Part shown: positions 1 through 9,021 of the stretch, one piece after another | How positions within the stretch are numbered: the first letter of the stretch is position 1 | How the letters are laid out: the number at the start of each line of letters is the position of its first letter | Origin: Streptomyces sp. STR69 | GTDB lineage: Bacteria > Actinomycetota > Actinomycetes > Streptomycetales > Streptomycetaceae | Assembly (NCBI RefSeq): GCF_024519455.1 | Contig: NZ_JALJRY010000021.1 | Location: 40,364 to 104,363 of the forward strand | Length of the DNA stretch: 64,000 nt | Reading direction: 5' to 3' | Made by a program: the position numbers and the translations under genes | The notes under the pieces: generated by a model | What the model was told of the DNA's origin: nothing | Databases searched by the model: none | Seen by the model: the letters and a program-made list of their open reading frames with translations, nothing else

Positions 1-1
1 G

Positions 2-1354
2 GACCTGGTGCACTGGCGCCAGATCGGCAACGCCCTTGACCGGCCGAGCCAGTTGGACCTGCCGGACGACACCCCCGCCTCGGCCGGCATCTACGCCCCG
101 ACCCTCCGCCACCACGACGGCCGCTTCCACCTGATCACCACCGATGTGCGCGGCAGGGGGAACTTCCTCGTCACCGCAGACCGCCCCGAGGGTCCCTGGT
201 CGGACCCGGTGCTCGTCGACCTGCCGGGTATCGACCCCGACCTGGCCTGGGACGAGGACGGGAACTGCTGGTGTGCCGTGGCCGGGGTGAAAGTGGCCCG
301 CATCGACCCGGCGACCGGCAAGGTCCTGGAGGGCCCGTTCCCGGTCTGGTCCGGCACCGGACTCCAGCACCCGGAGGCCCCGCACCTGTACCGCGTCGGC
401 GACTGGTGGTACCTGTTGCTGGCCGAGGGCGGCACCGCACACGGCCACAGCGTCTCCATCGCCCGCGCCCGCTCCCCGCGCGGCCCCTACGAGCCGGCCC
501 CCGCCAACCCGATCCTCTCCCACCGCAGCACCGACCTCCCCATCCAGAGCACCGGCCACGCCGACCTGGTCACCACCCCCGACGGCACCTGGTGGATGGT
601 GCTGCTCGGAACCCGGCCCCGGGGGTGGTTCCCCGGCTTCCACGTGCTGGGCCGCGAGACGTTCCTGACCCCGGTGGAGTGGGTGGACGGCTGGCCCCGG
701 GTCGGCCCGGTGCGGGAACAGCACCCGGCTCCGACGGCCTGGCATCCCTTCCAACTCCCGCCGGTACGCGACGACTTCGACGCCCCGACCCTCGCCTTCT
801 CCTGGATCTCCCCGCGCAACAGGCCGGACGACAGCTGGTCGCTGACCCGACGGCCCGGCTGGCTGACTCTCGCCGCGCAGGCCGGCCCCGCCTTCCTCGG
901 ACGCCGGCAGCAACACCCCGACTGCCGGGCGGCGGTCCGCGTCGACCCCGGTTCCGGGTGCGCCGGACTCTCCGTCCGCATGGACGAGTCCCATCACTAC
1001 GACATCGAGATCGCCGGGGGAGTGGTGAGCGTGCTCGCGCGGATCGGCCCGGTACGGCAGCGGGTCGCGGAGCAACCGGTACCGCCCGGCCCGGTCACCC
1101 TCGCCGTCGACATCGGCACGGCCGACACCGGCACGCGCGGGCCGGACACTCTCACCTTTTCCGTGGAGGGCCCCGAAGGTGCCGTAGAACTGGCCGAGTT
1201 GGACGGCCGCTATCTCTCCACCCAGGTCGCCGGGGGCTTCACCGGGCGCGTGATCGGCATGTATGTCAGCGAGGGCGCGGCGGCCTTCGACTGGTTCGAG
1301 TATTTCGCACTCGGGGAGGCACTCGGACAGCGGTCGACTACGGGGAGTGATTGA
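2..1354 (+). CDS. Glycoside hydrolase family 43 (beta-xylosidase/arabinofuranosidase type), 5' end outside window
   Basis: Likely removes xylose or arabinose from plant hemicellulose oligosaccharides. The frame is open from the first bases and reads DLVHWRQIGNAL, which in GH43 lies about 40-60 residues after the true start. The gene is therefore cut by the window edge and the GTG at 8 is internal. The acid/base Glu is visible in EAPHLYRVGDWWYLLLAEGG, and the pKa-modulating Asp is probably in IDPDLAWDEDG. The catalytic-base Asp would be off the window. A five-bladed propeller is followed from about residue 250 by a beta-sandwich C-terminal domain (GH43_C2 type). A hairpin terminator follows the stop. 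The family is certain; the exact substrate is not. Confidence 0.88.
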   Translation, partial: DLVHWRQIGNALDRPSQLDLPDDTPASAGIYAPTLRHHDGRFHLITTDVRGRGNFLVTADRPEGPWSDPVLVDLPGIDPDLAWDEDGNCWCAVAGVKVARIDPATGKVLEGPFPVWSGTGLQHPEAPHLYRVGDWWYLLLAEGGTAHGHSVSIARARSPRGPYEPAPANPILSHRSTDLPIQSTGHADLVTTPDGTWWMVLLGTRPRGWFPGFHVLGRETFLTPVEWVDGWPRVGPVREQHPAPTAWHPFQLPPVRDDFDAPTLAFSWISPRNRPDDSWSLTRRPGWLTLAAQAGPAFLGRRQQHPDCRAAVRVDPGSGCAGLSVRMDESHHYDIEIAGGVVSVLARIGPVRQRVAEQPVPPGPVTLAVDIGTADTGTRGPDTLTFSVEGPEGAVELAELDGRYLSTQVAGGFTGRVIGMYVSEGAAAFDWFEYFALGEALGQRSTTGSD

Positions 1355-1369
1355 CCCCGGATATGCGTC

Positions 1370-1405
1370 GGGGCCGGTGCGCACCTCGTGTGTGCGGCCG
1401 GCCCC
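1370..1405. terminator. Hairpin terminator between convergent GH43 and DUF5999 genes
   Basis: An 8-bp outer stem GGGGCCGG/CCGGCCCC, a small internal loop, an inner 6-bp stem and a CTC loop lie between the two convergent stops at 1354 and 1423. There is no U-tract, as is usual in Streptomyces, and the hairpin could serve both strands. Confidence 0.6.
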
Positions 1406-1422
1406 TCATGTCCCTGAATTGC

Positions 1423-1644
1423 TCAAGCGGCAGTCATCACCTGGCGGTGCGGGGCGATGATCTGGCCGTCGGGCAGGAGCTCACCGGTGTCCTCGAACAG
1501 GAGAACGCCGTTGCACAGCAGGCTCCAGCCCTGTTCCGGGTGGTGCGCCGTGAGACGGGCGGATTCCCGGTCGGCAGATTCGGCTGTGGGACACGGTGGC
1601 TGGTGCTTGCACATTGGTGGGATCTCTCGCTCTGTTGTGGTCAT
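1423..1644 (-). CDS. DUF5999 family small protein
   Basis: A 73-residue protein of unknown function belonging to a family I know only from Streptomyces and close relatives. The family signature is clear: MCKHQPPCPTAESADRE, then HHPEQGWSLLCNGVLLFED, then LLPDGQIIAPHR. The N-terminal Cys/His run suggests a possible metal site, but this is inference. I chose ATG at 1644 (MTTTEREIPP), preceded by a GGGGG run. The longer reading to 1722 adds residues not seen in the family. A pair of palindromes lies about 135 bp upstream. Family certain, function unknown. Confidence 0.85.
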   Translation of the reverse strand: MTTTEREIPPMCKHQPPCPTAESADRESARLTAHHPEQGWSLLCNGVLLFEDTGELLPDGQIIAPHRQVMTAA

Positions 1645-1778
1645 GTCCGTCCCCCGTGGTGTTGAGTCGGTCCGAACCCAGTGTTGCCCCACGGGCGTCA
1701 ATCCGCAGGGATTTAGCGGCACCGCTTCTCACAGGTTGATGACGCATCACCCGCGCGGACGGTTCAGCCCAATTCCCG

Positions 1779-1810
1779 GCTCGTACGAGCTTTTTCCTGC
1801 TCGTACGAGC
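1779..1810. promoter_or_regulatory. Two perfect 12-bp palindromes, 20 bp apart
   Basis: GCTCGTACGAGC occurs at 1779-1790 and again at 1799-1810, so the centres are exactly 20 bp (two helical turns) apart. This suits two dimers binding the same face. It lies in the 254-bp gap between the divergent-facing DUF5999 start and the end of the next minus-strand gene. I see no other coding sign in that gap. The regulator is unknown. Confidence 0.55.
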
Positions 1811-1898
1811 GATACGAACATAAAGAGGATCGGAAACGCGATCGTACCCCGCTACCGGGAATTCGGCGGCGGGGTACGGGGGTGACAGCGGAGAGAAG

Positions 1899-2483
1899 TC
1901 AGGCGGGTGAACTGAGTAGTGGCGCCGGAGTCACCCGATGAGTCAGCACCGGCAGCAACTCGGCGACCCGGTGCGGACGGTGGGCCGCGATGCCGGGGGG
2001 TGCCGGGGCCAGTGGGACCAGCAGATCGGTCGCGGCGGGGTGGCCGTCGGCGCCGTCCGCGGTGAGATCGCCGTGCAGCCACAGTGTGAGCATGTAGAGG
2101 CCGGGCACGGACAGCAGGCGCGGCTGGTAGGCGCCCTTCATGTTCTCCGCCTGGCGCAGCGCCCGCTCGGTGGCGGCGATGTAGGGGCCCTCGAAGAAGT
2201 GCGAGAACGCCCAGCCGTCGGGGGTCAGCATCGTCTCGGCGGCGGCGACCGCGCGGTCACCGCAGCGGATCAGGAAACGCCACCCGGCCAGCGAGGTGAC
2301 GGCGGTCCCCTCCGGCGCGACGCGGTCCAGTACATGGACGGGCAACGGGAGTTCGGGTGTGGCGGGTCCCTGGGCGGCGCGCAGGGATGGCGTTCGGGCC
2401 TCGCGGACGGCGGTGGGGGAACCGAGTGCCGTGAGAACGGAGCGCAGGGCGGGCGCGGGAGCCGGGGGGACATGCAGCGGCAT
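1899..2483 (-). CDS. Hypothetical protein (194 aa)
   Basis: I do not recognise this family. The start at 2483 (MPLHVPPAPAPALRS) is preceded by GAGAGGCG. The 43 residues of open frame upstream are Pro/Ala/Arg-rich and look non-coding. The protein is soluble, with a Pro/Ala-rich first 40 residues and then a compact region rich in aromatic residues (GWAFSHFFEGPYIAATERAL, LYMLTLWLHGD). No signal peptide, membrane segment or catalytic motif is seen. It appears to be transcribed alone; the two flanking gaps are both non-coding. Confidence 0.6.
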   Translation of the reverse strand: MPLHVPPAPAPALRSVLTALGSPTAVREARTPSLRAAQGPATPELPLPVHVLDRVAPEGTAVTSLAGWRFLIRCGDRAVAAAETMLTPDGWAFSHFFEGPYIAATERALRQAENMKGAYQPRLLSVPGLYMLTLWLHGDLTADGADGHPAATDLLVPLAPAPPGIAAHRPHRVAELLPVLTHRVTPAPLLSSPA

Positions 2484-3005
2484 GGTGGGTCGCCTCTCAT
2501 TCGACAGGCACGGTGGCGCGAGGGCGGGACGGGGGCGGACGGCGCTGTCAGCTCTCGGGGTCAGAGAGGCGGGGGCCGGGGGTGCTGTGAACATGCGTAC
2601 GGCCTGCCGCACGTCACCTCGACGGCAGGACCATGACCGTGGGCACCAACCTTCTGCCTTGTTCGCGGAGTTTATACGACACGTGTTCTGACGGTGTTTC
2701 GTCTAACCGTTTCCCGTATGAACAACAAGGGACCATTCGGCCAGCGATTCGCGGGAATCATCCCGGTTCCGAACCGGGTAAACGGCGATGACCTCGGGAT
2801 ATGTCACCCATGCGGTCGGCCAATTCTCGTCGGCGTTTTTCACGAGGCCCGCATTGTGCGCGGAACCGCGCATCGCCCCATGCCTCGTGAATGTGCCGCG
2901 GGTCACTTCGGACCAGAGTAGCGGGCGCCGGGCCGTCGCGGGACGTTATCGATCGCCAGGTCTGGGCATCATCCTTCCTGACCCGGGACGAGGAGGTGGT
3001 GCATC
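2484..3005. other. 522-bp gap of lower GC with a possible small minus-strand ORF
   Basis: This gap separates the divergent hypothetical protein and GCS2 genes. On the minus strand 2703-2906 could encode 67 residues (GTG start, contains ENWPTAWVTYPEVIAVYPVR), but third-position GC is only about 70% and I recognise no family, so I do not call it a gene. ACACGTGT near 2680 and the hairpins at 2751-2778 are the only other structures seen. Confidence 0.4.
2751..2778. promoter_or_regulatory. Two overlapping hairpins sharing one arm
   Basis: CGGGA/TCCCG (2751-2755 with 2761-2765) and CCCGGTTC/GAACCGGG (2762-2769 with 2771-2778, 1-nt spacer) use the same CCCG bases, so only one can form at a time. 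On DNA the second is a 17-bp dyad that could be an operator. It lies about 230 bp before the GCS2 gene. Confidence 0.35.
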
Positions 3006-4523
3006 GTGGGGGAGAAGGTCGTGGCGGGGCCGTTCGAGCTCGCGGACCGCCAGCGCTACCGCGCCAAGCTGCGGCGGTGCCTGGCGGGACTGGAGCGGCT
3101 GCTGGCGGAGAAGCGGTTCGACCGCCCCAGGAACCTCATGGGGCTGGAGATCGAACTCAACCTCGCCGGCGCCGACGGCATGCCGAAAATGCTGAATGCA
3201 CAGGTCCTCGAACGCATCGCAAGCCGAGATTTCCAAACAGAACTCGCCATGTTCAATCTGGAAGTCAACATTGCCCCACATCGATTGGAGGGCCGGGTAT
3301 TCGACCGGCTCGCCGAGGAGATCCGCACGTCCCTGGCATATGCCCACCGGAAAGCGGGCGAGGTCGACGCCGGAATAGTGATGATCGGCATTCTGCCCAC
3401 GCTCGACCGGGACGACCTGGTCTCCTCGAACCTCTCCGCGGTCGACCGCTACACCCTGCTCAACGAGCAGATCGTGGCCGCCCGGGGCGAGGATTTCGTC
3501 CTCGACATCAACGGCGTCGAGCACCTCACCTGCACCTCCGGCTCCATCGCACCCGAAGCCGCCTGCACCTCCGTGCAGTTGCACCTCCAGGTCACCCCGG
3601 ACCGCTTCGCCGACGTGTGGAACGCGGCCCAGACCGTCGCCGCCGTCCAGGTCGCCGTGGGTGCCAACTCGCCCTTCCTGTTCGGTCGTGAGCTGTGGCC
3701 CGAGTCCCGCCCGCCGCTCTTCCAACAGGCCACCGACACCCGCCCGCCCGAGCTCCAGGCCCAGGGCGTCCGCCCCCGCACCTGGTTCGGCGAGCGCTGG
3801 GTCACCTCGGCGTACGACCTCTTCGAGGAGAACCTCCGCTACTTCCCGCCCCTGCTCCCGATCCACGACGACGAGGACCCCCTCGACGTGCTCGACGCGG
3901 ACGGCATCCCCACCCTCGCCGAACTCGTCCTGCACAACGGCACGGTGTACCGCTGGAACCGCCCGGTCTACGGCATCGCCGACGGCGTCCCGCACCTCCG
4001 CGTCGAGAACCGCGTCCTGCCGGCCGGACCCACCGTCACCGACGTCATCGCCAACACCGCGTTCTACTACGGCGTCGTCCGCGCCCTCGCCGAGGAGTCG
4101 CGGCCGGTGTGGACCCGGCTGCCCTTCGAGGCCGCCGCCGCCAACTTCGACACCGCGTGCCGCCACGGCATCGACGCCCGGCTCGTCTGGCCCCGGCGCG
4201 GACGGCTCGGCGGCACCACCGAGATCGACGCGGTGGCCCTCGTACGCGACGAACTGCTGCCGCTCGCCGAGGCCGGTCTTGACGCGTGGGGGGTCGAACC
4301 GGCCGACCGGGACCTGTACTTGGGAGTGATCGACGAACGCTGCCGCCGCCGGGCCAACGGCGCGACCTGGCAGTCCGCCACCTTCCACCAGGCCCTCGAA
4401 CAAGGCCTCACCAGAGAAGCCGCACTGGCCGCCACCACCCGCCGCTACAGCGAGTTGATGCACCTCGGCGAGCCGGTCCACACCTGGCCGGTGGGCCTGC
4501 CGGAACCGGCACCGCTGGGGTGA
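3006..4523 (+). CDS. Glutamate-cysteine ligase (GCS2) family protein
   Basis: A 505-residue carboxylate-amine ligase of the GCS2 superfamily. Relatives join glutamate to an amine using ATP; the true substrate here cannot be read from sequence. Streptomyces makes mycothiol rather than glutathione, so a classic gamma-glutamylcysteine role is doubtful. The GLEIELNL motif near residue 46 and FNLEVNIAPH near 84 fit the ATP/metal-binding acidic residues. The GTG start is set by AGGAGG 10 bp upstream. Bases 3180-3340 are poorer in GC than the rest of the gene. The next gene converges on it only 12 bp away. Confidence 0.75.
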   Translation: MGEKVVAGPFELADRQRYRAKLRRCLAGLERLLAEKRFDRPRNLMGLEIELNLAGADGMPKMLNAQVLERIASRDFQTELAMFNLEVNIAPHRLEGRVFDRLAEEIRTSLAYAHRKAGEVDAGIVMIGILPTLDRDDLVSSNLSAVDRYTLLNEQIVAARGEDFVLDINGVEHLTCTSGSIAPEAACTSVQLHLQVTPDRFADVWNAAQTVAAVQVAVGANSPFLFGRELWPESRPPLFQQATDTRPPELQAQGVRPRTWFGERWVTSAYDLFEENLRYFPPLLPIHDDEDPLDVLDADGIPTLAELVLHNGTVYRWNRPVYGIADGVPHLRVENRVLPAGPTVTDVIANTAFYYGVVRALAEESRPVWTRLPFEAAAANFDTACRHGIDARLVWPRRGRLGGTTEIDAVALVRDELLPLAEAGLDAWGVEPADRDLYLGVIDERCRRRANGATWQSATFHQALEQGLTREAALAATTRRYSELMHLGEPVHTWPVGLPEPAPLG

Positions 4524-4535
4524 ACCGCCGTTGTT

Positions 4536-6323
4536 TCAGCCCGTGTCGGCGGAGGCGCCCGCCGCGCCCGCCGCCACGATGGCCTGGAGGATCACCGACT
4601 GGATCTGCGCCGGGTTGCTCACCTCGTGGCCCGAGCCGCCGGTCGCCTCGGCGATCTGCCGGGCCTCCTCTTTGTCGGCCTCGGGACCCACCGCGATCAT
4701 GATCAGCGGCACCGGCCGCTCAGGGCTGGCGAGTTGGCGCAACTCCTTGAGAAGCGTGGTCCGCGAGATGCTGCCCGGGTCCTGGTTGACCCCGTCGGTC
4801 AGAATCACCAGAGCGTTGAACTTCCCGTCCGCATAGGAGGATGTGGCCGCCTTGTACGCGGCGAGCGTGGTGTCGTAGAGCCCTGTCGCCCCGTTCGGTA
4901 CCGGCTTCAGGCTCCCGAACGCCGCCGACAGCCGGTCCCGTTGGGTGCCGCCGCCCACGCGGTCGCCGAGCCGCTCGGTGGGCACCAGGACGCGGTAGTC
5001 CTTGTTGCCGTCGAGCTTCGTGGAGAACTCCCACAGGCCGATCTCGTCCTCGGGAGTGAACGTGGCCAGCGCCTGCAGCAGCGACGCCTTGGTGACGTCC
5101 ATCCGCGACTGCCCGGTCCCCGGCACCGACTCCGACATCGACGACGACGCGTCCACGACCGTGGTGATCCGCGCGCTCTGCACCGTGATCGTCCACGTCC
5201 CCAGCGCCTCCTGGAGCGCCGCGTCGGAGGCCGGCTCGGCGGGCGCCACGGCGTACGGCTGCGGACTGCTCCCGCCGGCCTTGGCGATCACCGACTTCGG
5301 CGCGTCCTCGTCGTCCGTGCGGAAGCCGTACTTCTCCATCAGTTTCCGCTGCGCGGGTTGGCTCAGATACGTCATGAACCGGATCGCGGCCCGGCTCTCG
5401 TCCGTCGTCAGCCGCTCCCGGTCCACCAGGTTGTACGGGTAGTCCAGCCGAGGGGAACCGTCCTTCGGATAGAACAGGTCGAGACTCCCGCCGCCGTCGG
5501 CCGACGCGTTGTACGCGAACGCCGACTGCTCGCTCAGCACCAGCGCCTGGTTGCGCTTCGGATTGCCCTGCTCGGTGCCCGAGGAGTCGCGCGGCAGGGT
5601 GTCCAGCACCTGGCTGTCGGTGTCCGAGATCCGTTGCGACAACGTCTTCATCATCGCCGCCGCCTGCGTGTCACCGCCCTTGACCTTGGCGGCGGCCGTA
5701 CTCAGGGCCGTCAGCGCGAGCAGTCCGGTCGCGCTGCGCGCGGGATCGGCCGCGCCCAGCCGCAGCGAGTCGTCCTGGAGGGTGGCACCGGCCAGGTCCA
5801 GCCAGGTGTACGTCTTCTGCGGCCACCCCAGCGACTTCGCGGCGGCCGGCACCATCGCCACGCCGACAGGGGTGGAGGCGACGTTGCCCGCGGGTGTCGC
5901 CTCCGTCGCGTCCGAGTCGGCGCCCGACGTCACCTGGTTCACCCACAACTCCGAGTCGGGCACCCACACTTGTACGTCCGGGTGCTTGCCCGACTTGAGT
6001 GTGTCCGCGAACTTGTACGACTCCTGGGCGGTCACCGAGATGTTCAGGCACTGCCCGTCGGAGGTGATGTTCTCGTCGCGGGCCTGTCCGGCCGCCGCGC
6101 GCAGGGCGGGGGCCATGTCGGGGGAGGCGGCCAGTTTCAGTCGTACCGCGTCCTTGCGGCAGGAGGAGCCGAAGGAGAGCAGTCCGCTCTGCGCCGCGAC
6201 CGCGGTACCGCCGGCGACGGTCAGTACGAGCACCGTGGCGAGGGCCACCTTGCGGCGCCGTACCCGCGGACGGGGGTCGCTGCCGCCCGCCCGGTGCGGA
6301 TCGGGCAAGCTGTGACGTCCCAT
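4536..6323 (-). CDS. Substrate-binding plus von Willebrand factor A domain protein, membrane-anchored
   Basis: A 595-residue exported protein. After a short basic N-terminus (PRPRVRRRK) comes one hydrophobic segment at about residues 27-47 (VALATVLVLTVAGGTAVAA), then a periplasmic-binding-type domain (about 55-375) and a C-terminal VWA domain. The VWA domain has a complete metal site: DASSSMSES and the later LTDGVNQDPGS. The pairing suggests a surface protein that binds a ligand and contacts another protein through Mg2+. I chose ATG 6323 (MGRHSLPD), after GGGAGGGG; the open frame upstream lacks coding features. The role in the cell is unknown. Confidence 0.8.
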   Translation of the reverse strand: MGRHSLPDPHRAGGSDPRPRVRRRKVALATVLVLTVAGGTAVAAQSGLLSFGSSCRKDAVRLKLAASPDMAPALRAAAGQARDENITSDGQCLNISVTAQESYKFADTLKSGKHPDVQVWVPDSELWVNQVTSGADSDATEATPAGNVASTPVGVAMVPAAAKSLGWPQKTYTWLDLAGATLQDDSLRLGAADPARSATGLLALTALSTAAAKVKGGDTQAAAMMKTLSQRISDTDSQVLDTLPRDSSGTEQGNPKRNQALVLSEQSAFAYNASADGGGSLDLFYPKDGSPRLDYPYNLVDRERLTTDESRAAIRFMTYLSQPAQRKLMEKYGFRTDDEDAPKSVIAKAGGSSPQPYAVAPAEPASDAALQEALGTWTITVQSARITTVVDASSSMSESVPGTGQSRMDVTKASLLQALATFTPEDEIGLWEFSTKLDGNKDYRVLVPTERLGDRVGGGTQRDRLSAAFGSLKPVPNGATGLYDTTLAAYKAATSSYADGKFNALVILTDGVNQDPGSISRTTLLKELRQLASPERPVPLIMIAVGPEADKEEARQIAEATGGSGHEVSNPAQIQSVILQAIVAAGAAGASADTG

Positions 6324-6462
6324 GACGGTGGTGCCCCTCCCTGTTGAACCTCGTGCCTCCGTCTCCCCCAACGGCCTGTCGCGCACGATCTTCGTAAGTT
6401 CTTTCGAGACCCTAGCGGGACGAAGATGGGCATGAGGCGGGATTTCCGAACTGAAGGCAGGT

Positions 6463-7263
6463 GTGCAGGTGGAGGCAGGGCAGGTGGCCGAAACTTTTCC
6501 GCTGGAGCGGCCCACACGGCGGATTCTCCGGTCCGAGGCACTGCTCGTTCTGGGGCTTTCGCTCGGTGCGAGTGGAGTGTCCGCCCTGATCAGCTTTGTC
6601 GGATCGGTCACGAAACCGGGCGGTCTCAAGGACCAGGCGGCCACCCTCAACGCCTCGGCCGCGCCCGGCCGTCCATGGCTGGATCTCGCCTGGCAGCTGT
6701 TCGGAATCGCGTCGGCCCTCGTCCCCGTCGCCCTCGTCGCGCACTTCCTCCTCAGGGAGGGCGAGAGCCTGCGCACGATTGGCTTCGACCGCACCCGGCC
6801 CTGGCCCGACCTGGGCCGAGGGGCGGCCATCGCGGCCGTGATCGGCAGCACCGGCATCGCGTTCTACCTGGCCGCACGGGGTCTCGGCTTCAACCTCACG
6901 GTGGTGCCCGAGGCGCTGCCCGACGTCTGGTGGAAGTACCCGGTCCTGATCCTCTCCGCGATGCAGAACGCGCTCCTCGAAGAAGTGATCGTGGTGGGCT
7001 ATCTGCTGCGCCGCCTCGGCCAGTTGGGCTGGACGCCGGGCACCGCCCTGGTGGCCAGTTCCGTACTGCGCGGTAGCTACCACCTCTACCAGGGCATCGG
7101 CGGCTTCGTCGGCAACATGGTGATGGGCGTGGTCTTCGTCTACCTGTACCGCCGTTGGGGCCGCGTGGGCCCCCTGGTAGTGGCGCATTCCCTGCTCGAC
7201 ATCGGAGCGTTCGTCGGCTACGCGCTGCTGGCGGGCAAGGTGGGCTGGCTGCCGACGGCGTAA
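6463..7263 (+). CDS. CPBP-family intramembrane metalloprotease-like protein
   Basis: A 266-residue polytopic membrane protein of the CPBP/Rce1-like family (Abi). About six to eight hydrophobic segments are visible. The diagnostic motifs are present: EEVIVVGYLLRRLG (the EE pair near residue 175, with R displaced from the usual EExxxR), RGSYHLYQG with its His, and a late H in VVAHSLLDIGAFVGY. Members are proposed membrane proteases or bacteriocin self-immunity proteins. The GTG start at 6463 follows GAAGGCAG; GTG 6469 is an alternative. It is divergent from the VWA gene. Confidence 0.82.
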   Translation: MQVEAGQVAETFPLERPTRRILRSEALLVLGLSLGASGVSALISFVGSVTKPGGLKDQAATLNASAAPGRPWLDLAWQLFGIASALVPVALVAHFLLREGESLRTIGFDRTRPWPDLGRGAAIAAVIGSTGIAFYLAARGLGFNLTVVPEALPDVWWKYPVLILSAMQNALLEEVIVVGYLLRRLGQLGWTPGTALVASSVLRGSYHLYQGIGGFVGNMVMGVVFVYLYRRWGRVGPLVVAHSLLDIGAFVGYALLAGKVGWLPTA

Positions 7264-7291
7264 TTCCCCTGAGGGGCGGGCTGGTTGCGGC

Positions 7292-8104
7292 TCAGGCGAG
7301 CAGTTCGCCGTCGACGACCGTGACTGCGCGCCCGGTCAACAGGGTCCGCCCGCCCCGCAGTTCGGTACGGACGAGCCCGGACCGGGGCGAGGCCTGGAGC
7401 CCGGTGAGGGTGGTGCGCCCGAGCCGCTCGGACCAGTACGGAGCCAGCGCCGTGTGCGCGCTTCCGGTCACCGGGTCCTCGTCGATACCGACGTTCGGGA
7501 AGAAGCAGCGGGAGACGAAGTCGTAGCCCCGCGTGGGGTCTTCGGCGCGGGCGGTGGCGATGATGCCGCGCTCGGAGTAGGCGGCGAGCGCCTTGTGGTC
7601 GGGTGCCAGTCCTACGACGGTCTTCTCGTCGGCGAGTTCGACGATCAGGTCGCCGATGTTCGGTCCGGTGTCGACGGCGGTCAGCGCCTCGGCACCCAGG
7701 GCCTCGGCGACACCGTCCGGGATCTCGACGGCGGTGAGCGGAGCGGTCGGGAAGTCGAGGGTGATCGACCCGTCCGGTGCCGGCGTGGCGATGAGCACAC
7801 CACTGCGGGTGGCGAACCGCGCGGGGCCTTCGTGGGCGCCGGTGGTGTGCAGCACATGGGCCGTGGCGAGGGTCGCGTGTCCGCACATCGCGACCTCGGT
7901 GGCCGGCGTGAACCACCGCAACGCCCAGTCGGCGGCCCCGCCCTCGGGCAGCCGGTGCGCGAACGCGGTCTCGGCGTGATTGACCTCCATCGCGACCTTC
8001 TGCAGCCAGTCGTCGCCCTCCGGGAAGGCATCGAGAAGCACCACCCCGGCCGGGTTGCCGGCGAAGGGACGGTCGGTGAACGCGTCGACGATTCGAATCC
8101 GCAT
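7292..8104 (-). CDS. PhzF-family isomerase
   Basis: A 270-residue protein of the PhzF/diaminopimelate-epimerase fold. PhzF itself isomerises trans-2,3-dihydro-3-hydroxyanthranilate, but most stand-alone members have unknown substrates and there are no phenazine genes here. The N-terminus (RIVDAFTDRPFAGNPAGVVL) and the catalytic Glu45 in NHAETAF are canonical. Other family marks are MCGHATLATAHVL and GSAHTALAPYW. Full length. It ends 28 bp from the convergent CPBP gene and is transcribed alone. Confidence 0.9.
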   Translation of the reverse strand: MRIRIVDAFTDRPFAGNPAGVVLLDAFPEGDDWLQKVAMEVNHAETAFAHRLPEGGAADWALRWFTPATEVAMCGHATLATAHVLHTTGAHEGPARFATRSGVLIATPAPDGSITLDFPTAPLTAVEIPDGVAEALGAEALTAVDTGPNIGDLIVELADEKTVVGLAPDHKALAAYSERGIIATARAEDPTRGYDFVSRCFFPNVGIDEDPVTGSAHTALAPYWSERLGRTTLTGLQASPRSGLVRTELRGGRTLLTGRAVTVVDGELLA

Positions 8105-8337
8105 ACTCCGACGCTAGAGGCTCCCTGGCCTGCCGGACCAAGGCCAATTCGGGGGGAGTGGACCGATTCCGTGGCGGGCTCCTGGATCAGCCGGGCGGTG
8201 ATCACGAGGACGGCCGCCGGTTCGGCCATCCTCGGGGACAGGCCGAGGCGGCCGGCATCGCACGTGACAGCGGGGCCGACTCGGCCGGATTCTTGACGAG
8301 TTGGACGTGGTCGGCGGCGAGGTGGGAGGGGTCGGTC

Positions 8338-8880
8338 ATGCGGGCGACTTCAGGGGAGAGGACCGTGACCGAATGGGCGGAACGCCCGCTGTTCTTCCTG
8401 GACGTCGACGGAACGCTCCTGCCCCTCGGCGGGGCGCGGATTCCGTCCAGCCCCCAAGGGTGGGAGGACTGGCAGGGCACGTCGAATCCTCAGCTGGCGA
8501 AGATCGACACAGGCCATGTTCCGCGTCTGCTGGCGTTGCCCTGCGAGTTGACATGGGCCACCGCGTGGATGGCGGACGCCAACGAGGTGCTGTCCCCGCT
8601 CCTCGGGCTGCCGAGGCTTCCGGTGGCCGAACTGCCGGAGGCGCCGCAGGAGTACGAGTCAGGCGTACTCAACTGGAAGACCCGAGCCCTCGTCCGGGCC
8701 GCGGCGGGACGCCCCTTCATCTGGGTCGACGACGAGATCACCGACCTCGACCGCACCTGGGTGTCGGCCCACCACCGAGGACACGCCCTGCTCCACCGCG
8801 TGGATTCGACGACCGGCCTCACCGGTGCGGACCTCGCGGTGGTCGAGGACTGGTTGCTGGAACGCGCGTCCTCTCGGTGA
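8338..8880 (+). CDS. HAD-domain protein
   Basis: A 180-residue protein with the HAD motif I loop FFLDVDGTLLPL (nucleophile Asp and the Asp two residues on) and a probable motif III/IV acidic pair in FIWVDDEITDLD. The family comprises phosphatases with an Asp nucleophile; the substrate is unknown. WATAWMADANEVLSPLLGLP is typical of a small actinobacterial subgroup. Two starts are equally well served by ribosome sites: ATG 8338 (GGGAGGGG) and GTG 8365 (GGGGAGAGG). The 230 bp before it, shared with the divergent phzF-like gene, show no other feature. Confidence 0.75.
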   Translation: MRATSGERTVTEWAERPLFFLDVDGTLLPLGGARIPSSPQGWEDWQGTSNPQLAKIDTGHVPRLLALPCELTWATAWMADANEVLSPLLGLPRLPVAELPEAPQEYESGVLNWKTRALVRAAAGRPFIWVDDEITDLDRTWVSAHHRGHALLHRVDSTTGLTGADLAVVEDWLLERASSR

Positions 8881-9021
8881 GGCGATCGTCCGGCGACTTT
8901 CTCGATCTGCTTCGGAAGATCACGGGCCGTCCAGGGGAAGGCGCGGTGGTTGTAGGGCTGCGGTGACGTTCGGCGCAGGACCCGGCGGCCGATGGTGTCC
9001 GGCTGGGCGGTCGGGGCGGCC

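Noticed and set aside
2703..2906. 67-codon minus-strand ORF as a real gene
   Set aside because: Weak codon bias, no recognised family and no ribosome site; left inside the gap description.
2946..4481. 511-residue minus-strand frame under the GCS2 gene
   Set aside because: Low-complexity Val/Gly/Glu/Arg composition and antisense to a recognised family; a high-GC shadow.
3006..4523. Glutathione biosynthesis gene
   Set aside because: The family is GCS2, but the organism type uses mycothiol and no glutathione synthetase is adjacent.
8088..8102. GATTCGAATCC, like the T-loop of a tRNA
   Set aside because: No acceptor, D or anticodon stems around it; it codes the N-terminus of the PhzF-like protein.
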